Positions 44,396 to 57,347 of a stretch of 64,000 nt of DNA are shown here, one piece after another. Every line of letters begins with the position of its first letter. Positions within the stretch are counted from its first letter, which is position 1. The DNA is from Ovis canadensis (Eukaryota > Chordata > Mammalia > Artiodactyla > Bovidae): assembly GCF_042477335.2 (NCBI RefSeq), contig NC_091256.1:47633001-47697000 (forward strand), written 5' to 3'. The notes beneath the pieces were generated by a model. The model ran no database searches, was not told where the DNA came from, and saw only the letters and a list, made by a program, of their open reading frames with translations. Made by a program: the position numbers and the translations under genes.

Positions 44396-45109
44396 GTGCC
44401 TCTGGTTCAGGCATTGTCATTGGTGCCATAAAAAATAATCATAAAACAATCCCAACCTTGAAGTGTCATATGATGGATCAGCAGTGAATCATCAAGCCCT
44501 ATTCTAGGCCGTACCCTTGAAATACCTGTAAGCTGATGACCTGTGTCACAAACAGAAGCATGTTGTGTCCTGACAGTACTCATTGAATGACTATACTGTG
44601 CTATCCAGTAAAAGGTCAGCTCAGCCCACAAGTGACTCTTCTGCCTGTTTCTTACATACTTGACCCAGAATTTTGTATACAGTCATCAAGACATCACCCT
44701 ACAGCTCAGCCATGCCTTGGAGCAGCCCTTCCAGAGGGCTGCCTACTCATCAGCCAGTTCTGTCTGTGTGGGCAGAAATGCGGTACCACACAGGTGAGGT
44801 GCTGCCACACGAGCAAGGCCCTTTGGGATAGTGCTTGGGGTTTGCCTAGTATATCCTTGGTGAAAACATGCCCCTCTCCTGCCTTTTCCTGTCTTCTGCT
44901 ACCCTTTGAGATCCAAACTGAAACACCTCCCTCACTCCCTCATCTTATATTCTTTCCTGTGTGAAAACTTAGTACACCCTCTGAGTTATGGTTAACCATA
45001 ACTCAGATTATTAAAGCACCATTTTCATCCTCTGGCTTGCATTTATTTGATTGTAGTTTTCTTGTCTCTAGTCTCTCCCTAGCAAGGTCGGTTTCCATAC
45101 TACAGCCAG
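44396..45109. other. Intergenic, no gene
   Basis: No recognised repeat. A 125-aa plus frame (44587-44964) has no known domain. Confidence 0.35.
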
Positions 45110-46012
45110 AATAATCTTCCTGGAATCAATTATTACCCTTGTCCTTAACTCTGTTTAAGAATTTTGAGTGTTTACTGAATAAAGCCCCAAATTCTTATTT
45201 TTGACTTTTGCTGACTTTTCTAGTCTCACTCCTCACTGCTGGCCCTGCACTCCTATGTTCAATTACAAGTAGCTCACCAGTTTCTCAAGATGCTGCTCAG
45301 ATATCGTATCTCCTCCATCACTACAACTCTAGTCCAAGCCATGACCATTTCTTCTCTGAGACAACATACTAGACTTCTTGCTTGTTTTCCTGACCTTGGT
45401 CTTCCCCAAATTGTAGTCTGTTTGCAGCAACAGCCAGAGTGATATTCCTAAGTCTATATCAAGTCGTACCATTTTTCAACTCAAACCCCTCCAGTATTTT
45501 CCCCTTTCACCTGGAATTAAATCCTAAGTTTTTACCATGGCCTGGAAAGCCCTGCCTGATTTTCTTACTCCACTTCAGTGTACTTCTGTTCTACTCTCCG
45601 GTGACTCTCTAACTTCCCACTTGGGGCCAGCCACACTGGCTTCCTCATTGTTCCTTGTATGTACTGAGCATTCTCCCACCTCAGGACCCTTGCACTTGCT
45701 GTGCCCTCTGCCTGAAACAGCCTCTTTCTAGTTACTTGCGTGGTGCCCTCTCTCTACTTTCAGCTTTCTGCCTGATTATCACCTTATCCTACTTAAAATA
45801 GCATGTATCTCATCCTGACACCTCTCTGTCCCTCTACCCTGATTTACTCATCCCCATTTGTAGTAGGGGGGATGTAATTGCTTGCTTGCATATTTTCTGG
45901 AGCCCTAGAATGAGAGCTCCATGAAAGAAGTGACTTTTTGTTTGTTGCACTACAACATTGCCTGGCAAGAGTAGGATTGCAATTAATATTTGTTGAATGA
46001 ATGAATGATTAA
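45110..46012 (+). mobile_element. L2 LINE 3' region
   Basis: CTGCCTGATTTTCTTACTCC, CCTCAGGACCCTTGCACTTG and CTGTGCCCTCTGCCTGAAAC, ending in AATATTTGTTGAATGAATGA. These are classic L2 3' signatures. Confidence 0.85.
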
Positions 46013-47128
46013 AATTTCAGTTTCTCTCTGCACACTTCCCTAACACTCCAGATTACTTGTTTCATTCTCTGTAGCATCGGAGCTATGTATATACCTCTAT
46101 TATAGCTATCACATTTTTATCATGACTTTTTACCTCTTACTCATTACTAGTCTATAAAATCCTCAAAGATAGTATTCTTACTTATCTACGTATAATTCCT
46201 TGCACCACTAATTTGGTGCAAATGTATAGGATGAATGAAGGTAGGAGAAGCAGGATGATGCAGATATACTGGAGATTCTAGGGTGCAAATATATTAATCC
46301 CATCTTCTGGAGGCTACACTGGGACTAAATGCTAGCATTTACTTTAATATAAATGCCCAAGGCAAAAAAAATGTGAGAACAGTCTCCTTCCAGTCTACCA
46401 TTATATCCCAAATCTGTCTTCCTAAGAACTTTTGGCTTTTGTTGGCTCTCCAAAAATGGCTTGGATGGTGATTACACCTGAAGCCTTGAAAACAAGTTAG
46501 TGTGTAAGAGTTCTGACATGAAGGTCATGTGACAAATACCAGTCACCTGTGGAATTCAATCAGAAAATGAAATTGATGGTCTTAGGAATGAGACTCTTAT
46601 CTATCACCCAGCTGACTGAGATGAGTCTGTGGACCTCATACACACTCTAGGAGCCAATCTAAGGATACGATTTACTGTTGTAGCAAGCAGCACTGTTTAA
46701 GGAGTTGGAAATCCTGAGTTTTAGTTCAGGTTTTTCTATCAGCAGCGTTCATGACTTTGGATTAGTGGCTGCACCTGACACGTCTTAGATGAGGATTGGG
46801 ACTGGATGAACCACAAAAGCTTTTCCAAGCTGTAAAAATCTATCAGTTGATTCAGCCAGGAGTTTGTACCCAAGTGTCTGTACCCAGTGGGATAAACCGA
46901 GTCTGGGAAAGGAATATATTCTCTCTCAACATTGATGACTTTGCATAGGGAGGTATAATAAAAGAATCTGACACTTGGCAGAGGTTGGAGACAGGCCTCA
47001 AATCCCATTTTCCCTCCTGTTTCTACATAACTGCCTTCCCCAACCTTATGGCAGCTGGACTCCCACTAAGATGGAAGAGGAAGAGTAAGGGGAGGGATGG
47101 GATGCCCCTCTGGCAAGGTTTAAGCAAT
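46013..47128. other. Intergenic, no gene
   Basis: Unique sequence. The 89-aa minus frame (47008-46739) is not recognised. Confidence 0.35.
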
Positions 47129-47139
47129 ATGTGTAGCTG

Positions 47140-47411
47140 CTGCTGCTGCTAAGTTGCTTCAGTCGTGTCCGACTCTGTGCGACCCCATAGACGGCAGCCC
47201 ACCAGGCTCCGCCATCCCTGGGATTCTCCAGGCAAGAACAGTCGAGTGGGTTGCCATTTCCTTCTCCAATGCCTGAAAGTGAAAAGTGAAAGTGAAGTCG
47301 CCCAGTCGTGTCTGACTCTTAGCGACCCCATGGACTGCAGCCCACCAGGCTCCTCCATCCATGGGATTTGCCAGGCAAGAGTACTGGAGTGGGGTGCCAT
47401 CACCTTCTCCG
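47140..47411 (-). mobile_element. Bov-A2 SINE
   Basis: Two Bov-A units in minus orientation, beginning with a short (GCT)n tail. Flanking near-repeats ATGTGTAGCTG (47129-47139) and ATGTATAGCTG (47412-47422) are a one-mismatch target-site duplication. Confidence 0.92.
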
Positions 47412-47422
47412 ATGTATAGCTG

Positions 47423-48436
47423 AGAAGAGTTTAATGAGACTGCAAACCTGTCAGTATTGTGGTGGTATCTTAGCTCTGCTCTGAGGTTTTTCTCTGAGAA
47501 TTAGGATTAATGTGGCCCGGTGTGCAGGGTGTGCCCTTTGGAAGTTCCTATGAGGTTCCAGAGATTGCAAGAGGCACAGTGGAAGCAGACAGTCACTTGT
47601 GAAGTGGCAACCTTTAAAGTCCCCTCTGTGACTCAGCTGAAGAGCCTCTTTGCCTCAGACAGACCACACAGAATGGATTTCACCTGAGGCCAGAGCGGTC
47701 TAGCCTATTTAACCAAGCTATGTGGTGAAATAATTAACTTTCTGATATACTTTTATCTTTTTAAAAGAATGCATAGAACATTTAAGAAAAAATGTTATCA
47801 GTCCTGTTTTATGAAAGCATGTAGCCTCTTAGGGCAACCTCCAAAATCAACATTCACCATCATATGTGAGTGAGTCATAAGTTAGGAAATCCTGAATGAG
47901 CTGAAATAAGGGTGTGTTGGTTTCTCAAACCTGATATTCATCATGACAACATACTTGCCCAAGGAGTAGATGAAATGCTTTATAAGCGTCTCACGGCCAT
48001 GGAGTCAGTCCATATCTATGAAAATATTTCTGATGTGTCACTCACTCTCCTCTCTGCCTCTCAACAATGTATAAACACAAGCAAACACACAATCACACAC
48101 ACTTTCTCTCCTCTCATTTAGTTATATATTCTCCATGTGGTTTGGTGAGGTATTTTAAAGTACTCTCTAATGGCAAAGGGCTCAAAACATTTTATGTAAA
48201 GTATACCCAGACAGAAGAGATTACTCTTAATCTGAATACTAGGATTTCCTGCCCAGATTCTCTCCTATCCCTGAATCCTTCCTATTCTGAGGCCAAGGAT
48301 TCTTGGCTGGAATCCTTACTAACAGAGAGGGCATTGTCAGTTATCGATAAGCTATCCAGGTACAGGGAAGATGACAGCTCAAACCACAGGTACTTCTGTT
48401 AGGCCCTGGCCATGTCCTGCCTGGTAAATGATTTCT

Positions 48437-48438
<2 letters not shown>
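47423..48438. other. Intergenic, no gene
   Basis: No named repeat or gene seen in about 1 kb. Confidence 0.35.

Positions 48439-48485
<47 letters not shown>
48438..48485. repeat. (TA)n microsatellite
   Basis: About 23 perfect TA units with no interruption. Likely highly polymorphic and cruciform-prone. Confidence 0.97.
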
Positions 48486-48487
<2 letters not shown>

Positions 48488-49274
48488 CTTCTCTCATCAA
48501 CTGTGGGTTTCTTTTGTGATCAGAAACTGAATGTGGTCTTTATCTTTGTATTCCATGTGTTTATTCTGGTGTTTTGAGCATAGGAGTTATACAATAGATG
48601 CTTGTTGGTGGACTAGACCTCACAAGTTACATTTCCAATCTTCATTAATACTTTTGTACTGTGTATATACAAGTATTATAACATCACATATTGCTGAATC
48701 AGTTTATGCTTATGGCCCACTTCCTCTTTTATGATGTAAACATCTGTTTTGATCTCAGACAAAGCCACCTTTAGAGTCTGTTAAGAATTATAAGATCAAA
48801 AAGGGCTGTTTCTGTATTGGCATTTGAATGCCCTTTCAGGAGAATAATTCATTCATGCTGTTACCTATAACTAAGACCAATTTACATTTCTGATCTCACC
48901 TCTCCAGTTCTCTACCTGCAATCTAGAACAGAAGCTCTTGAAAGACAAGCAAGGACCCACAGATTCAGGATATTGTGTCTGGAGATTGACCGAGAACTCT
49001 GCCTTAATATTTTATTCTGGCAGGGGATGGTTTGGTGGAGAGTATTTTGATGTGCTCCCAGCAGTGAAGATAGGGGCTTCATACAAGATAGAGAAATACA
49101 AGAAACTTGTGAGCAGCTGGTCATTCTGATCCCTTACCTCTCCACTCCTACCCTACCTAAAATCTGGTAGGGTTATCAGATCAAATCACCTGGCTTATTA
49201 TATGAAGAGGGTGGAGGGGAATTGCATCAGACAGCCTTTGAGTGTAGGGCCCAGCCCTCACTGCATGTTCAGGC

Positions 49275-49440
49275 AACCTTGCCCAAGGTACCATCCCCTT
49301 CTCTAAAGCTCAGTTTTCCCAAGTAAAATGTAAATAGTGACACCTGCTTCTTCCAGTGGCTGGGAGGGTTAAATAAGGTTAGATATGATAAATGCTTTGC
49401 ACAGTGCTTGGTACAGAATTGATCGAAAAATTGAGATCTG
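49275..49440 (+). mobile_element. MIR remnant
   Basis: CCTTGCCCAAGGTACCATCC, CTCAGTTTTCCCAAGTAAAA and CTTTGCACAGTGCTTGGTAC in MIR 3' order. Confidence 0.6.
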
Positions 49441-49689
49441 TTATTTTATAAATACCATTGTGGTTCAGCTTCCAAATACTTAAGAGAGACCTGGGCACAT
49501 AGTGGAAGCTCTTTGAAAGCTTGTCCAGGCCCAGATGCAGATTACATTTTCTAATTTAGCTTTTATTTATTCTATAAGAGGTTGGAGTATATTTTGTGAG
49601 CTGAGGAAAAAAGATTCAGAGTTTTAAAACATCTTAATTTTTTGGAGGTATAATTTTCATCCAGTAAAAACCATCCATTTTTAACCAAC

Positions 49690-49870
49690 AAGGACTATAT
49701 AGTACAGGGGACTCTGCTCAAAGTTATATGGCAACCTGGATGGGAAGGGAGTGTGGAGGAGAATGGATACATATATATGTATGGCTGAGTCCCTTTGCTC
49801 TTCACTTTAAACTATCACAGCATTGTTAATTGACTACACCCCAAATCAAAATTAAATGTTTTAAAAAATC
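49690..49870 (+). mobile_element. L1 3' UTR piece
   Basis: AAGGACTATATAGTACAGGG, TATGGCTGAGTCCCTTTGCT and GCATTGTTAATTGACTACAC; the same end type as 31310-31556. Confidence 0.75.
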
Positions 49871-50104
49871 ATCCATTTAAAATGTATTGTTCAATAAGAT
49901 TTGACAAATATATATAATCTTATAATCATCACTATGAGATTCAGAGGTTTTTGAAAGAGGCTTCTGAGGTGGAGGACCTGCTGGGTCTAAAACTGAAATG
50001 CAAGGTTGACTAAAAAAAGGGAGCATTTTTTCCTCCTCAGAGAAGGAGGTAGGGTGGATAGAAATGGAAAAAAAAAAAAAAGGCAGTGGGTAGAAGTAGA
50101 AACA

Positions 50105-50320
50105 GGGCTTCCTGGGTGACCCAGGGAAGTAAAGAATCCACCTGCCAACAGGAGACCCAGGTTTGATTCCTGGGTCAGGAAGATCCTCTGTTAAAGGAAA
50201 TGGCAGCCCACTCCAAACTTCTTCCTGGGAAATCCCACGGACAGAAGGGAGAGTCCTAGAGTGGCAGGCTAGAGTCCACGGGGTTGCAAAGAGTTGGATA
50301 AAATTTAGTGACTAAACAGC
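50105..50320 (+). mobile_element. Bov-tA SINE, diverged
   Basis: GGGCTTCCTGGGTGACCCAG head to GGGTTGCAAAGAGTTGGATA, with a small internal insertion around 50248-50262. Confidence 0.85.
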
Positions 50321-51100
50321 AGAAGTGGGAATGACATTGAAAGCACTGCCTAATGTTATCTGTTTCTCCTGTGTAGAAGGAGGCTAGGTATGTGTTGAGA
50401 TAAAGGTGAACAGGAATGGGACAGGTTCTACTGCAGCGTATGGAAGTTTTTAAATAGCTTACATGGGGAGTAACTGACAAGGGACTTGTATGGAGGTGGC
50501 CCAGCTCAGCATGTCTGACTGTGAGAACCAGCCTGTGGTGGCCATGGAGAATGCAGGGCTGGACTAATCCAAGATTGGGGATTTCTCAGGGCATGGAGAC
50601 AAGGGGTAGAGAAGATGAGATTGTTCTGAGGGTTGTAAGTTAGGCTGATGAACAGTGGTGCGTGCTGCTTAGAGAAGGAATTGAAGTAACGAGGGATTTG
50701 AGATGCAGGACATAGTGGAGGGGTTGAGAACTGGAGGCCTCGATGGAATCTAATATTTGGTGGGGTAGACGTTTACAAGATCCACAAGGGGTTACTGGCT
50801 GGCTGGGTTGGACATTCCACAGGAGGACCTGTTCTGAGAGATTCAGGTTCAGGTTATGCACACAGGAGTTAGCTGAGGAAGTAGAGGGGAATCAAAGTTA
50901 TCTGGACAACTGGCACAAGACACACACCAAAAAGATTGCGCTTTTAGAAAGCACTAGCAGTGTTTACTGGCAAGAACTTTTCCCCAGAGACTTTGGAAGT
51001 ATGGTATATTGTACATTGTACCCTAACACCTGTACTTCCAGAGGCTTTTAGCACCCTATTGCTACCACCCACTTATATGAATACCTGCAATTGCATTTAA
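50321..51100. other. Intergenic, no gene
   Basis: No named repeat. Text-like similarity to an ancient mammalian repeat is possible around 50520-50880 but cannot be assigned. Confidence 0.3.
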
Positions 51101-51700
51101 ATTAGTCTTTCTCTGAATATCCTTGCTCTGTTCTCAGTACAGCAGCCAGAAAGAGTCTTTTAAAGCCTAATTCACAACTTACCACTTTTCTGTTCAAAAT
51201 TCCCAAGTAATTTCCCATCTTATTCAGCAAAGATGTCCAAGAACTTTCTAGATCTACATGCCATGACCTCCCTACCCCCACCTCCCTGCTCATTTGGCTT
51301 CAGTTTCATTGGTTTCCTTGCTATTCCTGGACCACCCCTTGCATGCTTTTATTGCAGAATATTTGCACTCATTGTTCTTTCTGCCTGCTAATTTTCCCCC
51401 CATATGTCTGTGTTTACTTCTTAACCTCCTTTTGGTCTTTGCTTAAATTTCACCTCACTCTAGGGCCTTACCTGGCCACCCTATTTCATATTGATCTTAC
51501 CCCTTCTACAAACACCTTGTTCACTCCTCTGATTTATTTTTCCCTTAGGACTTCTTGTCTGCCATCCTGTATGTTTTTCTTATTGTTTATTGCCTTCTCC
51601 TTCAACATGAGAGTAGCCACCATTAGAGTAGTGATTTTGTCTGTTTTGTTCTCTTTGGTACTTAGAACAGTGCTTGCAACTTTAATATGAATTGACTGAA
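51101..51700 (+). mobile_element. L2 LINE 3' region, diverged
   Basis: CATTGTTCTTTCTGCCTGCT, GGTCTTTGCTTAAATTTCAC, GGCCTTACCTGGCCACCC and TTAGAACAGTGCTTGCAACT, the L2 3' order. It yields a chance 115-aa frame. Confidence 0.75.
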
Positions 51701-53957
51701 CAGATCTGCTCTTAAGAGATTCAGTTTTCATTGAATGCAATCTTAGGTAGACAAAGGAGAAAGAAACATGATTAAAAGGTCTTTTTCTCTGGAAAAAACT
51801 AAGAGAGAAAAAAGAGACTAAAAAGCTACTCTTTATTACCAAATCCTTTATAGTCCAAAGTCAGATCAAAGGTCAGAGAAAGAAAATAAGGGAGTAGGGT
51901 AAGATTTTTAAAAATCAACTGGAAGCTTTGCATGCTAAGGATATATTCTAGGAAAAGCCTACAGTTGAATTTAAAATCCCTCCACATCTATACAACCTTA
52001 GATGGTAAGAAGCATCATTAGAAAGTGTATTTTTTTTAAGTGTAATATTAGGTTTAAGTGGCCAGTACTTTATTACTTTTTCAGAGTATCAGTTTTTTAC
52101 TGCTGCTGAACAAATTAACAGATTTAATGGATCAAAACAACAAAACTTTATTATCATATAGTTAATATCAGAAGTCCAAAATGAATGTTACTGGGCCAGA
52201 ATCAAGGTATTGGCAGGGCTTACTTCCTTATGGAGTCTCTAGGGAAGAATCAGTTTCCTTAGTTGGCCAGTACTTTAAAGGGGGCTAAACATAGATTGAC
52301 AAGATGCTGTTGGTAAAGTAGATGATAAAAATGTTTACTTCAAATGAAATTTTCTTAATATGAAAAAGGGAAAGATACATCTTGTGAATTTTGGAAAAAA
52401 AAAATAGGGTGAATAAAGTGTTAGAGAAACAGGGTATGTGTTGGAGAGGAAAAGGAGGGAAGGTAGTTAAATATAAACCTGGGTTTATTTGCAAAGCTTT
52501 GATCTTGATAAATGGCACCCTCTTAAAACAAATACCTCTCCAGGGAGCTCATGACATATTTGTTTCAAAATCTAGGCTATAGTCCAAATGATTTCAAATT
52601 CTAGGAGAAATTGTTGGTTTTGAATCCATTGTACTGAGTGTTAATATAACACATCAGAAAGTATTGTCAGCTCTTAAGAAGAGGTCAATATATAATTACT
52701 CAAACCAGGCCTTAATAACTAGAAATTTATAAATAAGTCTGTTAGTCTTTGAATTCTATAAATGATTAACAAATAAATATTTGTTTAACTGAATTAGAAG
52801 ACTTTAAACATGGTCTGTTCTTTTTCAAGAAAGACTATTATTAGAAATGATTAATCTGTACTAAACAGATTATGTCTATACTTATGTTTGAATGTTGATG
52901 TGTTTGCCATAGGTATTCCGTGAGCTGGATGAAGGTGCTCTAGTCCAAAATCATAGGAAAAAATTAGACCAGTGCAAATAATTTCCCAGTTTATAGTTTT
53001 TCTCCCATTAACTTTAATTTCAGTGCCAAAAAAGGTACTCTTTGGGACATTTTTGAGGGACACTGAGTTGTATAGCTGATAAGTCTTTTCTTTTTACATT
53101 GGCTATTTACAGACTTCATGGTACACCTAAGCACCACCCATAGCAAAGTGAATGGCTTTATGGTATGCATTCTTATATTGTTGATGATTATGCCTCTGTT
53201 TTTGCTTTCTCTCCTACTTCTAACATATGCTATGTAGTAGTATTTTATGTTTTAAACAGTCATAAATCTTTTGGAAGAACAAGACAAGAGATATATAAGT
53301 CCATTCATATGTATATAAAATTGTGTTTTATATAATATATATGTTTTATATAATATATATTATATATACATTATATAAATTACATTTAGTCGTTTGAATT
53401 TTATTTTTTCACTAAGAGCATGGTGCTGTCCAATTATGTTGCCTCCTGAACAAGGATGAGAATCTTTGATTTAGTATATTAGCTGATAGGAGGGGAGAGA
53501 AGATTCTTTATAATGTCTGGAATATATCAAACTATACATTTATCACTAGCTGATAAATTTTTAAAGACCTATTTGGTTCATTACAGAAAAGTATAGTCTT
53601 CATAATACATACTACAATCTAACCATTCTATGAGCTGATTGACCATTCTTCCTAGTTTAGCCTCTGGCACAACTTATTTACGACTCCCTTTTTAAAGGCT
53701 TCTTCACTGACAACCAATTCATTTTTTTTTTTTCTTGTAAATTTTTACTTAGTTCTGCTTTTAAAATTACTATGGATAATTTACAGTAATTTTAAGCCCC
53801 ATAGCAGGCCTGTGGACTCAGGATGTAAACTACTGTTAAATAGTCTCTATCTCTGTGAAGAGCATAATTAGGTCAGTTAAGTCCACAGATGAAAGTCAAC
53901 TCAAGCTGTTCAATTCTTTGTTTAATTAAGGATAATTAAGGCTTGACCTCTGTGTGA
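51701..53957. other. Intergenic, AT-rich, no gene
   Basis: About 2.2 kb. The segment around 52090-52260 (GCTGAACAAATTAACAGATT, CAAGGTATTGGCAGGGC) looks like an old interspersed repeat of unassigned family. A TA-rich inverted/tandem patch lies at 53315-53395. Confidence 0.4.
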
Positions 53958-54165
53958 ATGGGCTTGCCTGGTGACTCAGAGGGTAAAGAATCTGCCTGCA
54001 CTGTGGGAGACCCAGGTTCCATCTCTGGGTTGGGAAGATCACCTGGAGAAGGGCATGGCAACCCACTCCAGCATTCTTGTCTGGAGAATCCCATGGACTG
54101 AGGAGCTGGGCATACTACAGTCCATGGGGTTAAGTTGGACACAGCTGAGCAACTAACACTTTCAC
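53958..54165 (+). mobile_element. Bov-tA SINE
   Basis: GGGCTTGCCTGGTGACTCAG head through GGACACAGCTGAGCAACTAA end. Confidence 0.9.
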
Positions 54166-55648
54166 CTTTCTTTCTGTGAGAATGTCTTCAGAACTCTGGC
54201 TAGGAGTAGTTGAACCAGACAGTCATTTTATTTGCCATGTCCTACTGCTTTTACTGCCTCTAGTTCATAAGCCCATTAGAATTTGGGAGAATTAAGCATT
54301 CAGAATTTCCCATAAAATAACTCTCTATTAGAAAAACAAAAACTAAAAAATCCTGCATGATAAAAACAGTGGCTTGGAACCCTCAGATATTTTAAAACAT
54401 ATACTAGTCCAATTGCCCCAGGGCATATGTCAATTATAGACCCAAAATCCACTGCCCCGTGACTTGCTCCTTTTTGACCCCTCCAGAGAAATAAATGGTG
54501 AAATATCCATGGCTCTTTGGAGGATCCAAACTATTTGATGAATGCCTTTTCCCTGAATTTTGCCAAATGGTCCTGAACTCAAAATAGGGTGATTTTTCAA
54601 AGTTATTCTAAAAAGAGACATGCAGTTTGTAATTTCTTTTAAGAATTTAAAAAACCCTGGAGAATTAATTCCGTATTTTCCCCTGGCCCTTGAATATTTG
54701 TGATATGCTCATGGCCCCTCTTTTCTAATTCTCAATTAAAATAATAATTCATCATGTTTTGGATATTATCTGTTAGTTTCCTCTTCTGAGTCATGATTCT
54801 ACTGCAAGTCATTTAACTCCTTTCAGTAGCAACCAGTTATGATAAAGCAACCAGTAGACTATGTTATGCCAGTGAAAAAAGTACTATATAGCAAAGGTTG
54901 TGATTTTATCTCAATGACTTCAAACAGAAGTCTGTGATTTTATCTCAATGACTTCAAACTTTAAACATAAAAATATGGACATGCTTTTTATGTCAAAATA
55001 AGAGGGGTTTCAGTATTTTTACATAGCATCAGATATAACCCAAACATCTCACTGATCCCCAAATGAGTATATTTCAAATCAATTAATAGTCCTTATTAAT
55101 CAATATTCATATCTACCTGTCTGGGGGCAATGAATCAAACATTATAATTTCCATTTTATGAAAGAGAAACTAGACTGAAAAAGAAGTTGGGTATCTGATC
55201 ATCTGGTTTCTGGTTTCAGCTCTGACATAAACAAAGCATAGCATCAGGCAGGTTGTCAAAACTTAGTGACCTTAATTTTTTTCATATATAGGATGACAAA
55301 GCTTGACCTCATGCTCTATTCTCATCTCTTCCTCTATCAATCCTATTATTTTCTTGCCCCTGTTATACTTTGGTAGATTGGAAGAGATCCTGCCCATTCC
55401 TAGAGGGACCTAGGAATAGCTACATAATTTGTGGGGCCCATTGCAAAATGAAACTGTGAGACTTCTTGTTAAAAAATTGTTAAGGAAAAAAAGTATTAAG
55501 AATTTCAAGAGGGTGACCACAGAGCGTTAAACTAAACACAGGGCCCTTCTGGACATAGAGACTCTTTGTAACGAATAGATCATTTTACACCCCTGAGGCT
55601 GGTCCTGAAGAGACCGAAGGAAATTTTCCTTCTCATTTTGACACAGTC
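54166..55648. other. Intergenic, no gene
   Basis: Apart from the 34-bp duplication near 54.9 kb, nothing is recognised. Confidence 0.35.
54899..54959. repeat. Short perfect tandem duplication (period 34 bp)
   Basis: A 27-bp string beginning TGTGATTTTATCTCAATGAC occurs at 54899 and again at 54933, with 7 bp between the copies. No transposon is involved. Confidence 0.92.
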
Positions 55649-55659
55649 TTTTGCTCTTA

Positions 55660-55869
55660 GTGCTTCCCTGATGACTCAGATAGTAAAGAGACTGCCTGCA
55701 ATGCAAGAGACCCAGGTTAGATCTCTGGGTTGGGAAGATCCCCTGGAGGAGGAACTGGCAATCCACTCCAGTATTCTTACCTGGAGAATCCAATAGACAG
55801 AGGAGCCTATTGGGCTACGGTCCTGGGGTCACAAAGAGTTGGACACGACTGAGCAATTAACACTTTCAT
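55660..55869 (+). mobile_element. Bov-tA SINE with 11-bp target-site duplication
   Basis: Flanked by TTTTGCTCTTA at 55649-55659 and 55870-55880. Confidence 0.95.
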
Positions 55870-56269
55870 TTTTGCTCTTAACAGAATGAAAGCAAGATAA
55901 ATTTTGGTGGAACAGTCACATGAATCATGAAAGAGAAGCAATAATCCCATTATTAGAAAGACAGTGTTTTAGATTGACCAAGGTGGTGAGATATGGGGCT
56001 CCAGACTCTCCTTCCTCCCATAGATTCACTGAATAAACAATTTCACATGGGTCCATTTCCCTTGAGAGAAATCTAGAAAAAAATTGAGTTACCCCTACAC
56101 ATTGGGTCACTGAGAAAATACCCACATCGAAATGGGTAGGAAGGGCTGAGAAACATATTCACTGCAGAGCCCACCCCCAGCATAGTGCCTTTCGATCAGG
56201 AGAGACGCCCCCCCACCCCCTCCAATTCTCAGTTCTCCCTGTGAGCAAAGGTTTGGATCACACACCTAG

Positions 56270-57345
56270 TGCTCCAACTTTTGCAACTGCCACCTGAGGA
56301 ACAGGAATGCCCAAATCACCTAGCTGAGAGAGTCAGTGGAGTTCAGCATTTCCCAGGTCCCACAGGATCTTAGCAAACAGAGAAAAAGTGGTTAAAGGGG
56401 TCATGAACACTCCCTGTGGTGACACCCCAGGGTCAGTGCAAAGGGAGCAGTCATAACCTCCCATCTCCCAGTTTCTGCCAGAAGGGGTTTCACTGCATAC
56501 TTCTCCAGCTGCTGCCTGAGGGTCCAGCTTCTAATCAGCCTGGATATGTATGTTTTCTGGGATCCCAAAAGCCTAAAAGAGCTGGTGGGTATTTCCCCAA
56601 CATTCTTACTCTGGCTCACAACAACAACAGCAAAAACCAAGTCACCAGCTTCTCCCTTGAAATTTGTGCCCCAACTTTGGAAACTGCCACTTGAGAAGTA
56701 TGTCCTCAAATCACACGGCTCTGATATCCAACAGGGCTTGACAGTCAGAGTTCCATACAACCATAATAAAATTAAAAGAGCAGTTTTCTAACAGGCAGGC
56801 AAGCATTTTTTGTCGCTATTCCCTCTCAAGGCCCAGTGCAGACAGAACAGGCAAAAACATTCATCTCCTAGTTTCTTCCTAGGAGGGATTTGGGTGTATA
56901 CTTTCTCAGATGCTATTTGAGGTTCTGGCTTCTAATCAGCCTGCCTGTGGAAGCTGACTGGGGTCCTCCCAGGAGCCTGAAAGCGGTGGTGGGCATGTCC
57001 TCTGCTATCTCACCAAGTCTCCAGCTTCTCCCTGGAAGAAACATACCCTCCCATGTAGCACACCAAATATTATGGCTGCCCCATGAGGGACTGGCTCCCA
57101 AGGCACCGAGCTCTGGGTACTGATTTGGCTTGGCAATTATGAGTCCCCCAGTACCAAGAAAATGAAGAGGTAGCTCTACATGGGTGCACAGATACTATAA
57201 GAGACTATTCCCTCTGGCTCAGCAGAGTGAGTAGGCAAAAACACCCATTTCCAGGTTTCTCCCCAATAGGTCTATACTGCATATCTAATGTCTTGACTTT
57301 TAAGTTGTTGCTTGAAAGTCATGCTTCCAATTATCCTCTGTCAAT
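56270..57345 (+). repeat. Decayed tandem ~400-bp monomers (L1 5' region)
   Basis: Related landmarks recur at regular spacing. GCTTCTAATCAGCCT starts at 56527 and 56928, and its variant GCTTCCAATTATCCT at 57323 (spacings 401 and 395). CCAACTTTTGCAACTGCC near 56275 recurs as CCAACTTTGGAAACTGCC near 56671 and a diverged form near 57062. This makes about three units, with substantial divergence. Confidence 0.75.
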
Positions 57346-57347
57346 GA

